Assembly (NCBI GenBank): GCA_019454045.1
Contig: SKCR01029069.1
Coordinates: 54,053-118,052, forward strand
Direction: 5' to 3'
Origin: Zanthoxylum bungeanum
Lineage: Eukaryota; Streptophyta; Magnoliopsida; Sapindales; Rutaceae
DNA: 64,000 bases
Shown: positions 45,614 to 58,058 of the stretch, piece after piece
Layout: each line of letters opens with the position of its first letter
Numbering within the stretch: position 1 is the stretch's first letter
The notes under the pieces: model-generated
Told to the model about the DNA's origin: nothing
Database searches by the model: none
The model's input: the letters and a program-made list of their open reading frames with translations, nothing else
Position numbers and translations under genes: made by a program

Positions 45614-48600
45614 CTAATGACCCCATGGAGTCATACCAGTGCCCAGATTTCTCGAGTCCTGCCTGGTTGTGTAATCATCACAGTTGCTGTTGGAGATCCT
45701 CTGAATTGGAACTGAATTCAGAAGCTCTATGCCGCGTTTACCCATTTGCTGCACTTCCGGTGGTGAGAGTATTTTGATGCACCACACACTGTTTACAAAC
45801 TCCCTGGCATATAAACATAAAACACATCAATAGCAAGCCGACAAGAAACAGAAATAAACATATGGGATCTCCAAATAAAGAAGAAAATAACATAATGTGG
45901 AATCACATAATCCTTTAATTATCAAAAAGTAATGAAGCCAAAACATAAAGAAGATTCCACTTTCTTCTTTCACTAAATTATTCTCTCAGGTTTTACTTCT
46001 TTCCTTCCCTTGTTCCCAAAATTTCCACCTAAGATGCCAAAAAGTTATATTATCCAATGGTCAAAACCATAACTTCAGTCTTACACTTTAAGCAAGTAAA
46101 TTCCTACAAAAAGTATTTGCACAAAGTTCCATTTCGGGAACAAGTTTAGAACTTACGGCCAGGGGTCATCACCGAGGAGGAGTACATCATTCTCCCGGTC
46201 AACGAATACAAGCTGCCAGCCTGATCTCAGGGGGTCCTCCAACTGGCCTTCAAGGCCAAACATGCGAGCAAGTTCACTGCGTAGCTCATGGTAGCTACTG
46301 AAGTTGGTGATATCCAGTGATCTACCGAAGGACCCCGACTTGTAAACCTATCAGTGAAACAAAAATTGAGATCAATGAGGAAACATAGCACAAGGCCACC
46401 AAAAGATCAGATAATATGAGAAACTGGTGTAACTACAGTAAAAAAAGGAACTAACCTTAACAAAGGTTTTGTTGGGTGGGTTTACTTGGCCCACCTTTTC
46501 TGGAGACTGCAGGAAACCCGATTCATCAATGCAACTGGAAGGCTCAACTGCTGGATTAACAGAAAAATCAGTGCCTGCAGTGCTCGTATAATTAGAAGTA
46601 AAGGGTACAGTTGTGGAGTCACTCTTGCTCCCAACTACCCCAAGGCTTGAGATCTCATTCTGCATCAGAAGAGATGAGGGCTCTATATTAACTCCAAATA
46701 AAAGATGGTTCTGTGGATCAGCACTCCCTTCCTGGTCTATTAAACACTCCCTACCAGGAAAAGGGGGCAATGAAATAGAATTCTGAGAGATATTTGTATG
46801 AGGTGGCCCCAATTGTTCCATGGAGGAAAGAACAAATTGAGGAGCTCCTGAAGAAAAAAGAGATTCAAATGTTGCTCGCTTAGAAGGCCAAGTAGGGGAT
46901 GGTATCATGGGATTGCTTATAGGCAAGTTAAGCAGGTGTGATGATTCATCCTGGGTATATGAACCCAGGAGACTGTGCAGAGGAGAAACAATAGGGTTCG
47001 TTACGGCATTCCCATTTGAATCAGAGAAACTCTGCTGCTGGCAGAGTGAAGAGATAGCTTGCAATGGTGGTGCCTGGGATTGGGAGACTGAAGCAAACTG
47101 TGACAGAGAAGAGACAGCGCTCGTAATCTGCTGATGGTCAACCTGTTGCTGTTGTTGTTGTGGCAAAGACGGCTCCTGCTGCTGTTGATTATTGAAAGAG
47201 TGTGAGTGCAGCAACTGTGGGTGAAGTAGGTGAGATTGGCTGTGAGCCTGGGACTGAGATTGATGTTGGTTTTCTTGAACACCTTGAAGAAATGTCTGCT
47301 GAGGATGAGATTGCTGTAACATCTGGGACTGCATCATAGCAGAAGTTCTACTGGGGAGGTTTTGGGGTTGCTGGAATTGCAGAAGGGATGTACCGTTGGG
47401 TTTTGAAGGATCTACAGCTCTCATCTCACGAAGTGCAGCAGCAGCAGCCATATCTTGGTACATGTCATTTTGTAAGCCAAGCATTGAAGCATCTAGCCTT
47501 GGCTGCATCCATGGCGTAACTCCTAGTCCCTGAAAGTTTAGAGATTGCATTCCACGATCTCCATCTCCTCGGAGCCACATAAGTTGAGAATTCATTCCCA
47601 GATCATCATCTTTGATACCTTAGAGCAAAATGATTTGAAAATTAGCTCTTGATGTCCATATAAAGCAGGGATGGAGGTTAGGAAATAAAAAGAAGGGAAT
47701 CGGAATTGAAAGACAAATGTTGGAAGTTAACTGATCTGCATTATAGTCTAGGAAAGCAGTAGACAAAAATACCATGAAAAGTTGGCAGTCCCGCTAGCCA
47801 TGGTCGCTTAAGCCTCAGCGGAAATGGAGATGGATACATTGGGAATGTGGTTAATGGTTCAATCTCCCAAAGAGAGACTCTTGGCTGCCTCTCCCCAGCA
47901 ATCGATTCGTCCCAGCCGACCTGCATTCATCGAGTTATAGTTCATTACGATTAACAAAAAAGATATGACAAACAAATGAGGAATAGAAAAACCTTGACTG
48001 ATCGCCAATGTGAATTCGGCCACTTAACAGGATCTAAGTCACTGATGCCAGTTATCGTGCCCATGTAGCTGCATAAAAATATTAGACAGCAGAAATTATC
48101 CATTAGATGATTGACAAAACCATTAGATGGATGGTCAAATAAAAGAGCAAGCACTTCAACTCCAAGAGTGACTCCTGGAATTTAGAAGTTATCTCAGAAA
48201 CAAAATAGCAAAAAACACAAACGAAACAAATAACATAAATGACAAAAAGTCTGATACCTACCGACGCACACTTGATTCTTCTGTTTCAAACAGCATCCTA
48301 AAGCGCATGCCAACAGAAACACGTGTGTGATAGACTGCTCTAACGTACTTGGCCAGGGATATCACAAACTCTGATGGACTAGCCCTGAATGAAAGATGGT
48401 ATGAAGTTAAACACAATAGATCAAAAGTTTTTAAATTCTGTTAACATGCACGGGCCAAACCTTGGGTTATAAAATATGGTAAAACGGCTATTTGTTGCAG
48501 CTGCATGAGCTGCAGCAGCAAGAAGCCCCAAGTGCATGCTATCGCTTGATAATACCAATGAAGGCATCGCAGTTGGTGGTCGATTAGCACGGCGGATACC

Positions 48601-51024
48601 AAGGAGTAATTGATTCTTCTCATTCCTAATAAAAGAAACATATATTTGTCCGAACATGAGAAAATACCACATAGCATATAGTTATAATTTTCTAATATTT
48701 CTACCATACCAATATGCTAAAGAGTCTAGATAAAAAAAATGAGAGTAACTGCACACCATTCTGGTACCCACTCACAAAGCAAATGCAATGAGATGAAATT
48801 GTTGTTAGAAGGAACATCAAGGGATTTGTTATTTAAAACTCGCAGAAGACCACGCACATTATTCAAATTCAATTGGAATAAATATCTTCCCATGCTTTTG
48901 ATGTGTATCCAAGAAGAAATGCAAGTTCGATAGCCAAAACTGTCCAAATAAAGCATAATCATCCCAAAGTTCAACTCACGCACACAGAGGAAAAAACTAT
49001 TATAGTTCTGTCGTGATGGAATTAGAAAATTAGGTCAGGAAAGATAAATATTAGAGAATTAACTAGCCGTCTACCAAATGAAAAGCACGGAGTCACCAGC
49101 AACAAGTCTTTTAGCGCTAACGAACACACTCCATCCAGTTGTAAGGAGGTGCCTTTTGGGCTGGCCTGCATGAAGAGAGGTCATAATTATCACGAAACTG
49201 TTGCTGTTTATTTCAATGAGGGTATAAAACTAGCTTCTTTTAAAATAATTCTAAGCCCTTAGCAAGTCGGGGGGTTCGAAGCAATAATGCTCAACAATAA
49301 AATATTTTCATAACCATCTACCGGCCAACCATTTTCCACTCAATTTGATAGAGCACATAGGTTCTTCCTTGTTGTCATTTTCTAAGACCAGGAAAGAGGG
49401 TGTGAAAGACATCACATAAAACAAAATGTTATCCTTGAAAATTTACCTCGAAATATATGTCTAAATTTCCATTCATTATCATGCAGATCCCTCGCAATCA
49501 ACTCTTGAGCTGGAGGTTGTTGGGAGAAGTCCTGCAAATCAATAGTGATTCAAGAAAATAATACACAAGTTCTCAAGCCTTGGGAGCACTTAAAAACGGC
49601 TGGTAATATCCAAAGTCATGAAGAAGACTCACCAATGGAGGAAAAACCTTTTCCGCTGCCCGGCGAGGAACAGAGAATCCTCCATGAGTACTTGTGTCAC
49701 TGGCTGTCAAAGTCTTACAGAAGTAATTTGTTGGCTGTTTGTTGGGGGTTCCCAACTCTGCAGGGAGGTATGCCTCCTTTTGCTCTTGCTACACAAGAGG
49801 GTATTATCAACATGTGAAGCAGTCATAAAAACTAGCAAATGAAAACACAAACCCAACAAAATAGCATACTGGGCTCAGTGGCTGTAAGGTCATCTGTGCA
49901 TATACTTCATCTGTATCAACATCTGCCTGAAGTTGACAAAATTTTGAGCCTTTAGTGACTAGTAATGTCAAAAATCTTAAAATAAAAGAATTAAAACATC
50001 CTTACATGCATGGTCACATTGTGCAACTGACAGATAAGTTGTGGAGGTAGGGTTGGATATTTAGGGATATGGACATCCACTTCCTTGTTGGTTGACGCAG
50101 CCACCTGCAAAGAAGATTATTAGATAAAAAGGGAGATGTAATTTGAGAAGAATCAAGGTTGATTGTAGACTACCATATCTCATTTTGATGCATCATTCAA
50201 AATCATAAAGGAGAATCTGTAAAAAAAAAACCTTAAAAAAATAACTCCATAGTGACACTTATCCAGAAGAAATGACAATTCTAACCAGAAACAGGCACTG
50301 GGACATAAAAGGGGGACAGGATCACAATATCATAACCAATTTCTAAAACAAGACCAGAAGATGTTACAAAACAATTGTTCTATGGAGCGGATATAAGAGC
50401 AGCAAGTTCAAATGGCTACTAAAGTAACATCATGTCGCGACAGAACTAAATTAAAAGACATGGCCTCATGCAAATTGCTCAACATCAGGAATAATCAGCC
50501 ACCTTGCTCCCAATTCACAATGAACTCTAATTAGAGGACTTCTTGGAGAAAAACCAAAATATTGATCATTTTAAAGTTTAAATTAAGAAACAGATGCATC
50601 ACAAAACAACTCCATATGTCTCAGATTAAAAGTAGAGAAGTCATATGATTGATTCTTCATTCAAAAAATACCAACCTGCTCACTGTGGCCTTGAGGGAAA
50701 TAAACAACACGACTTCCAACAGCAGGAAGAGAAACCAGAGGACCAGCACAAGCATGCCAAAGCTCAGAGTTCAAAACCCTCTTCTCTCCTGAAAATTTTT
50801 ATTAAAAGGCCTCAAAAATTTTCATGAAGAAATATACTAAAAGTTTCCAAAGATCCACTTAAAGTTCACAGTTCCCTTTGTATAAAATACTGAAAAATAA
50901 GTACATGCAATCGAATACCCCAAGGGCCTAAACATGAGAAAAAGAAAGCACAGGGGACAGGTTCCAGAGCAACAAGCATACCTTCTTGGGGTTGGGGACT
51001 GGAGCCAGCTGAACAGAGCCTCAT
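45614..51024 (-). CDS. ARF6: Auxin response factor, ARF6-like activator
   Basis: Fourteen exons on the minus strand: 50982-51024, 50676-50788, 50006-50104, 49870-49926, 49633-49788, 49447-49531, 49075-49165, 48461-48625, 48262-48384, 47993-48068, 47773-47920, 46456-47618, 46157-46347, 45614-45803. All are GT-AG and the phases close to 2,700 nt (899 residues). B3 DNA-binding domain about 127-230 ([20 protein letters not shown]), ARF domain about 255-335, a glutamine-rich activation region in exon 12 (about 400-770), and a PB1 domain from about 770 ([23 protein letters not shown]). It starts [12 protein letters not shown]. Clade A ARFs of this type bind auxin response elements in the nucleus and activate transcription; Arabidopsis ARF6/ARF8 control flower maturation. 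ARF8 is the alternative, but exon number, length and Q-richness favour ARF6. No lesion seen. Confidence 0.95.
46208..46228 (-). promoter_or_regulatory. miR167 target site in ARF6-like exon 13
   Basis: The coding strand reads GAGATCAGGCTGGCAGCTTG plus a final T, which is the site known in Arabidopsis ARF6 for miR167-guided cleavage. It encodes part of the PB1 segment (RSGWQLV). Confidence 0.85.
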
Positions 51025-51965
51025 TTTCTCAGCAAGTTTCAACAACTTCAAATCCAACTTGAATCCCACAAGCTAAGCTAAAGATCCAGAAAAATTATAA
51101 TCTTTAAGCAAACTCAGTCAAAAATATACCCAAAGCACGGTATCACTTCCTGCCCTCCCATGCTTTCACTTTCCTCTTTCCCTCTTCAACAAGTCATCAA
51201 CCGATACAAGATTGACAAAAATTTCACCTAATTGAAAACTTTAGCAGAAGCTACAACAGCCAGCCCAGTATTATAAAACATGACATTTCATTGAAACCTA
51301 ACAAAAGACAATTAATTCACAATGATGCCATCAACCGAAACCGGTTTTGTTACTAAACACAAACGATTTCAGCTTCATATGCTTCCTCTTATCTCCCCCC
51401 ACACAAGTTTTGACCTATGAATCAAAATCCTCATCCCACGATCTTCAATAACTTAACCCCACATTTCACTGCTGATCTCACCTTTTAAAAAAAAAAAAGA
51501 CAGAAAGTTCCAAATCTAGCCTAAATATGAGATTTTAGACAGACCAAGATCCTTAAAACTGATGATGACAAGCTCAAAACAATTGCCTGTCCTAAGAAAA
51601 CAGAACAAGCTACTAGATGAACAGCATGTACAACAGTTACCTAAAGCTGCATTAAAGTGGGTATATATAGATATTTGCAGAGAATATATATTATAATAAT
51701 TAGAGCTATGTATGGATCCTGGAGGTGGTAAGCTTTTTGGACTTTGATTTCTTTAAAATAGTGGTGGTGGTGGTGGTGGTGGAGCTTCTAAAGCAATGAA
51801 GCAAAAACTGCTACTAGTAGAACAAGTACTACTAAAAGGACTTCTGGTAGATAGCTAGCTAGCCACCTTATTTCACTCACTCACACTCTCTCTCTCTCCT
51901 CTCCGATCAATCAAAAAACAACTGACATTAATTTTTGCTGTCATTTTTTATACCACTGAAAAAAC
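51025..51965 (-). promoter_or_regulatory. ARF6-like 5'UTR and proximal promoter
   Basis: The region holds a (GTG)n run at 51761-51783 (CAC on the gene strand), a CT run at 51884-51899 and an AG run at 51968-51981 (plus strand), typical of plant 5'UTR/promoter DNA. A TATA-like ATATAT cluster lies near 51662-51695. Many ATGs occur on the gene strand, so upstream ORFs or a 5'UTR intron are likely. The transcription start is not fixed. Confidence 0.4.
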
Positions 51966-52712
51966 TACAGAGAGAGAGAGAGCGTGTGCGTGTGTGCAAT
52001 TTTTCTGCCTTGTTGCCGATTCAGTGACTTGATTTTGGTGCATATTTTCAGACAACAACAGATAGGTTAAATTAGCCTTAATTGTGGAGGAATTTACTTT
52101 GATTGCCATTTTTGTAGTTTTCTTTTTTAGAAAATAATAAATGATCACATTGTAATATTTTATTATTATATTTTTTAAAAATATTAAATTTATAAGATAT
52201 TATAATTTTTATTATTATATTTTTATAAAATAATATATTTTATAATAATAATAAAATATTACAACTCAATATTTTTTATACTCATTTATTATTTCTCAAT
52301 ATTTTTATAATAAAATATAAAAAATTATAATAAAATATAACACGTCAACACTTTTCTAGATACATGAAATGATTGGCATCACTGTGAAGTGAGTTGGTTG
52401 TGGCAACTTTGGGATGAGTCACCATCAACCCGTCTACAATTCCTCTCAATAAATTAAACTACACGCATGTCAATTTTTTTTTTTTAAGGTAAAAAAAAGA
52501 TTTCATTAATTAAAACATTATAAAGTTGTCTATATATGATTATTTGGACTTGATTATAAATTTAGGAAATTTTAAGAATCAAATATAGTTAATTAGAAGT
52601 CTAACAACATAAATCGCATATTGCTCATTTCCTAAAATTATTCGGATTGAGAGTCGTACTCACACTGAAATCTTCTCAAAAAATTGGAGGACTTTATGGA
52701 TTGACCTGAATG
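51966..52712. other. AT-rich intergenic DNA
   Basis: Very AT-rich at 52130-52345, with short inverted A/T words. No gene recognised. Confidence 0.5.
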
Positions 52713-53183
52713 TAGGGGTGGCAAAACGAATCAACGAATCGAATTTATATCGAATCATAAATGAATTGAATTAAAATATGATGAATTCGTATTCGATTCG
52801 TTTATTAAACGAAACGAATATGAATATTCGTTTAGTCATGATATTATTTAATAAAATAATTTACCCCACTAGATTTACATTAATTCTTCATAAATATATA
52901 CATCTGTAATATGTAATTACTAAATTTACTAAAAATATATCACCAAATATCGAAAATATTACTTTTTATATTGTAATTAGCTATAATTTCTCGAATCTTA
53001 ATTGAAAAATAACAAGAACTAGTAAATAAAAAAATAAAACGAATCATAAACGAATAAACGAATTAATGAGCTTAAATTCGTATTCGATTCGTTTAATAAA
53101 CGAATCGAATTGAATTAATCCATTTTTCAAACCCGTATTCGCTTTAAAGCGAATCGAACGATTAAACGAATTTGCCACCCCTA
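52713..53183. mobile_element. hAT-type MITE, copy 2
   Basis: 471 bp with inverted ends TAGGGGTGGCAAA and TTTGCCACCCCTA. The flanks CCTGAATG and CATGAATG give an 8-bp target duplication with one mismatch. Internal sequence matches copy 1 (33803-34268) in inverted orientation, for example 'ttcttcataaatatata'. Confidence 0.85.
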
Positions 53184-53994
53184 CATGAATGTCCTACCTT
53201 TGTTAATATGGAGCCCGGAGCAATTATTGAAAATACATATACAATATATACAACATAAACTTTTACAACAATTCATATATAATATTCTATTACAAGGAAA
53301 ATAATTAAGCTGATGAGAAAGCTTCAAACTCAATCTCCACTTTCAACATTAGATCTATCATCTTCTTCGAACAGATATTCTATCGACGGATGAAAAGAAA
53401 ACTTTATTCTTGTAAAAACAAAAACAAAAATCTAACACAAAATTGAAAATCTACCATCACATATAGGTGGATCCACATATCAATAAAAATCTGGGTAACA
53501 AAAATAAAGAAAAACACATATCTGAAAAAAAAAAAAAAAAAAAACTGAGGAAGAGAAAAGAAATAGAAATGGAGAGAATAAAGAAGATGAAAGAACTGAG
53601 AGCAGGAGAAAAGGATGAGAATAAAAAAGACTAATGAAACTTTGAGAGAAAGATTCATGCAACCTGGCACATTATATCTGACAGGCGGCAGGGAGGGGAT
53701 TAAATTTAGGGTTTGTTTGTTTTTTTGGGGGGTTGCTGCGCGAGAGAGAAGCTCCCATCCCATGCATGTCAAATTTAAAAGGCTATAGATTGTTCGTGAT
53801 CTCCTAACCTTGTACTAATTAATGCTTATGAACTTCAAATTAATTAAATTTAATTAACTTCATTGAGAGAAGAAATTTGCGCATTCCTCTTGTAATATTA
53901 TATTATGAAGAGCTTGGGGAATATAATGATATATGTTTGTCAAGACTTATTTAATGTGGTCGCTTCTGAAATTTAACGGGAAAATATGCTATGC
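53184..53994. other. Intergenic; purine-rich stretch with an A20 run
   Basis: An A20 run (53525-53544) is followed by about 120 bp of G/A-rich DNA. On the minus strand it resembles a pyrimidine-rich 5'UTR ('aaaccctaaatt...tcccctccctgccgcc'), but no credible protein follows. Confidence 0.35.
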
Positions 53995-54011
53995 AAAATG
54001 AAGAGATTTTT

Positions 54012-54204
54012 AGCCTCCAGGGGCACTAGCGGGGTGGTGAGGTTTGTGTCTGTGGTTCTCCGGGACCAAGGTTTGATTCCTCACTTGTGCTACACCCTTA
54101 CTAAACCTGGTGTGGTGCGTTGGGGCTGCGCATTGGGCCCCCGGTTTGCGCAGCTGGCTTGAGCCCGAAGGGTTCGGTCCAGGTGATTTCCGGGTCATCA
54201 AAAA
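54012..54204 (+). mobile_element. tRNA-derived SINE
   Basis: About 190 bp, G/C-rich against AT-rich surroundings. It starts AGCCTCCAGGGGCACTAGCG, with a box-A-like TAGCGGGGTGGTGAGG and a box-B-like GGTTTGATTCC about 35 bp later, and ends GGGTCATC plus poly(A). A 17-bp target duplication (AAAATGAAGAGATTTTT) flanks it at 53995-54011 and 54205-54221. A perfect long duplication suggests a fairly recent insertion. Confidence 0.85.
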
Positions 54205-54265
54205 AAAATGAAGAGATTTTTTTTTTTTAAGAAAAATAAATTCTTCTGTTACAATACATGTGTGA

Positions 54266-54450
54266 TAGGGGTGGACAATTTTTGATTCGGTTTGATTTTT
54301 TGTGAATAGAATCCCAATGGTTTTTTCAAAAACAAAACTACTTGAACCAATAAAAGTATAAATCGAACATATCCGAATAAAAAGAAGACGAATCAAATTG
54401 AAGTTAGACCAGTTCGATTTAAGGATTTCAAAATTATTTAAGCATGTATG
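54266..54450. mobile_element. Truncated hAT-type MITE
   Basis: Starts TAGGGGTGGACAATTTTTGA, like the ends of other MITEs here, with subterminal TTCGGTTTG words. No matching right end is found, so the element is truncated or rearranged. Confidence 0.35.
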
Positions 54451-55396
54451 TTATGTTTTTTATGAAAAGCTTTTGAAGAACAAAAATAATGGTATAAACA
54501 TAAATAATATATGAAGGAAGGAAGGAACAATGAGGAATGGTGTGAGTTGAATTTTAATTCATCAGGGAGAAATAAATGGGAAATGGGTTTAATAATTCAC
54601 ATAAAAATGGCAACAAATTTACCATGTCAGGCACTTGCTCTTTTAATTAATCTCCATTGACTTCAAATTTTTGCCAATTTCTTGATATGATTTGGCTAGC
54701 TATTAATTATTTGACAGAAAAGACAGTGTCATGGGAAAAGAATATGCGATTGGATTGGGTGGATGATAGTCTTTTATTAAATCATAGGTGATAAAATCAT
54801 AAGAGAGTCCTTTGATGTTAGGTCCATAAAAAAATGTCCCTATCCAATGGGTGTGTTGTACTAATAGATGGGATGCCCTACTTCTCATAATTAAGATCAA
54901 AGGGACCATCCATGCCCTAATTGGGGCCATATAATAATAATTCTATTCTTCTTCATTTTTAGCTTTTTAAATATATATAATGTTTTATTTATAAATTATT
55001 GAGATTCAATTATTACCTTTTAAGTTATTATATGTTGCTACAACCACATGCCTTAATTTCATTGGGAAAAAAATGTACTTTGTATAGGCTAGAGAAGACC
55101 ATAAAAAATTTTAAGCATTGAAAAGTCGTTAGAATCTAAGACTAAATTCTTAGGCAACTAAATGTGAAAGCCAGCTTTTATTTAATTGAGATTCCAATAT
55201 AAAGTGATTAATTATTATTGAAGAGGTTTTTTTTTTTTTGGTTACCATAGTTGGATTTGAACACGTAGGTGTGAGTTCATTTGTTTCCCGCATGATTTTG
55301 TTCTCGTAAGAAATCTTCATTTTTTACGAAGTTCAAAGTTCGAATCCTAATATTGTCTCATTACATAGGTACTTATAATATATCAATGGTACCAAT
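54451..55396. other. AT-rich intergenic DNA
   Basis: No gene or repeat recognised. Confidence 0.5.
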
Positions 55397-56140
55397 AGGC
55401 TAATGATTAATGATTATTTATATTAATATTTGAATGTTTATGTTGAGTACTACTAAAATTATAAAGGTTAAATGACGTCAAAAACAATACCGAAGATGAC
55501 ATCGCCCGACCAAGTCATGGACAAAGTTTGTCCTGAATGAAAGAGGTCAGATCGCCCAATCGGCCTGTCAAACAAATTGTCCAATCGACCAGACAACCAA
55601 ATCACACAACCAGCCAGGGAATAACCAAACCATGGAGTAGTTACATAAACGTGGTTTGACGATTCAATGAATTAGGACACGTTTCCAGTGATTATCACAA
55701 ATAATAAACATATATGGAGCACGATCTCAACGGTTATCGCAAAGACAAGTCACAACGAGGAGCACAACAGGCTAATGATTAATGATTATTTATATTAATC
55801 TTTGAATGTTTATGTTGATAACCAAAATTATAAAGGTTAAATGACGTCAGAAACAATACCGAAGATGACATCGTCCGACCAAATCATGGACAAAGTTTGT
55901 CCTGAATGAAAGAGGTCAGGTCGCCCAATCGGCATGTCGAAGAATTCATCCAATCGGCCAGACAGCCAAATCACCCAACCAGCCAAGCAATAACCAAACC
56001 GTGGAGTAGTTACATAAACGTGGTTTAACAATTGAATGAATTAGGACACTTCTCCACTGGTTATCACAAATAAAAGAACCTACATGGAGCACGATCTCAA
56101 CGGTTATCGCAATAGCAAGTCATACCGGGGAATACAACCT
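55397..56140. repeat. 372-bp tandem duplication
   Basis: Two direct copies begin AGGCTAATGATTAATGATT at 55397 and 55769. They share 'aacaataccgaagatgacatcg', 'gacaaagtttgtcctgaatg' and 'gcacgatctcaacggttatc' with scattered differences (about 90%). The unit is richer in GC than its flanks and looks like a piece of an LTR element, but no ends or coding sequence are visible. Confidence 0.75.
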
Positions 56141-57060
56141 AACAGTTACCATACGACCTAGCGATTACTTGAGATTGAAGGCACGACTGGAGACTTGGTT
56201 CTAAGAGGTTTGAACCTTACATGTACTCTTTATGCCGACCAAACAATTCTGTAGCCAACAATATAATATCTTATTTGTGTAAATTTTAGTCATTATTCCG
56301 TACCAATTTAATTATAAGAGATATTATCATTTTCCACCTGAAAATATGTGAAAATTTAATCAAACTCAAAGACTTTTAAATTAATCATTTTTCCATCTCA
56401 AGTTTTGTTATGAGAATTATATCAATCTCCACCATGACATTAACTGTGTTAAATATTTACCGACGTAATAGGAGTATTATAATCATTTAACAAGCTGAAT
56501 CAAAACACGTATGTTTTGAATAATAATCAACTTTTAATCAAAATAAACCCAAAATAAACCGAAACCAGAGTATTGCTGCACACCAATGGCGCGAGGTCAC
56601 AAGTTTTGGACCATAAATCCAGTTTCAGAGTGTGGATTCAAAGATGAGGACGGGTTAGAATTGGCCAAAAGTTGTAAGTGGTGGTTACTAATATGATTTG
56701 TTTTTTTTTACCGATAACGTAAACTAATTGAATAGACATATTGTGAGAGAGGAATTTTATACACTTTAAAATTTTTCGAATGAAAAAATAGTTATAATTT
56801 TGTTTTTGAATTTAATTAAATTTTCGTCTATTTTCACGTAGAAATATGATAATTTTCATACTTATTATTAAACCTTAGCAAAGATACCCATTCCCATGAT
56901 GAAATTGTTTTCATTTTTCAAATTAATTTGATATTTAATTGACGGTGACTGAATAAGATTTTGTATACCGCACTAATCACATAGCTAAAAACTCTGTCTT
57001 TTCTCTGGAAAAATCCTAATTTTTCTTGTTTTCCTGCCACCACTACAATTCTTGTGGTGG
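56141..57060. other. AT-rich intergenic DNA
   Basis: No gene or repeat recognised. The part at 56141-56280 may belong to the same repeat as the tandem duplication. Confidence 0.4.
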
Positions 57061-57075
57061 CGGCAAGGGCCTTCA

Positions 57076-57250
57076 CAAACCCCCCTTTTCCCCTTCTCCT
57101 TCTCATTCTTTCACGTTTCTCTTTCTTTCTCCTCCCTTCGCACTTTTCTGTTTATTTCTTTCTGCTTTCTTCCTTTTTCTTCCCTTCTCATCTCTTCTTT
57201 CCCTCTCCTTTTTTCCTTCTCTGTCTGTGCTCTTGCTTCCTCTTTTACCA
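57076..57250 (+). repeat. Polypyrimidine tract of about 175 bp
   Basis: Almost only C and T on the plus strand, with a few single purines. The strand could be the 5'UTR of a lost transcript or a local triplex-forming tract. Confidence 0.7.
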
Positions 57251-57878
57251 TGTTTCCCTAGGTCGCCAATGGTTCACCGAAAAGTTTCTTCCGATAAATC
57301 AATTGGCAACCTTTCTTTTTTTAATTTTTTTCATTTGATTTTTATGTGGATTTTGTTTATAAGATCTGTTGATCTATGTTTTCTATGTTTTGCAAGAATA
57401 ATAGTTTTTTCTTTAACATACAAAATATTTGATGCATGCAAAATGGGTAGATCTGACTTTGTATGCGAAGAATGGAGTTCTACGGGATTTTTCAAGACAT
57501 TTGTACAGTCTCATATATCTGTTTTGTTATGTACTAAATTAATTGTATAATGTTGTAATAGTTTATGTACAATCTATGTATCATGTTGGTTCACTTCTAG
57601 TTATGAGTATATGTCACCGACATTGCTTAAGGCTGAGGTGAGAACATGTCGATCCCATAATTTCTCATGTACCTTAGTAGTTTTTATATGTGAATATATG
57701 TACTCCTATTAGTTACGGGAAACATATAATACATAAATTATTTTTACTTGTTAGGTTTCATCCTAACTTAGCTTGAGTTTTAGGATATTTTAAATTTGTA
57801 TTCGAGTATTTAAGGCTGTGTAATTACATTCTTATGATATTTTTATCTATGAATAAATTCATCTTCTAAAAAAAAATA
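57251..57878 (+). other. Transcript-like segment ending in a poly(A) run
   Basis: Follows the polypyrimidine tract and ends with GAATAAATTC (poly(A)-signal-like, about 57851) and an A9 run at 57868-57876. No conserved protein frame: a 174-codon frame at 57026-57550 is mostly translated pyrimidine tract. It could be a retroposed non-coding transcript or a degenerate LINE tail. Confidence 0.3.
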
Positions 57879-57880
57879 AT

Positions 57881-57998
57881 AATAAGTTTTTGTATACAAC
57901 TCATTATAATATAAGCTTATTAATGTCTATCATTATTATAATAAGTTTTTGTATACAACTCATTATAATATAAGCTTATTAATGTCTATCATTATCAT
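57881..57998. repeat. 59-bp tandem duplication
   Basis: Two near-identical 59-bp copies starting AATAAGTTTTTGTATACAAC at 57881 and 57940. Confidence 0.8.
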
Positions 57999-58058
57999 AT
58001 GTGTATTTTTGAAACTTGCATGCACGTGTCCTATATAAAAATTATTATCATTTGCATT

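Noticed and set aside
53404..53772. 122-codon minus-strand frame
   Set aside because: Phenylalanine-rich because of a T20 run; no domain, and no splice pattern leading to a gene.
57026..57550. 174-codon plus-strand frame
   Set aside because: Its first half is translated polypyrimidine tract (S/F/L/P only) and the rest has no similarity I recognise.
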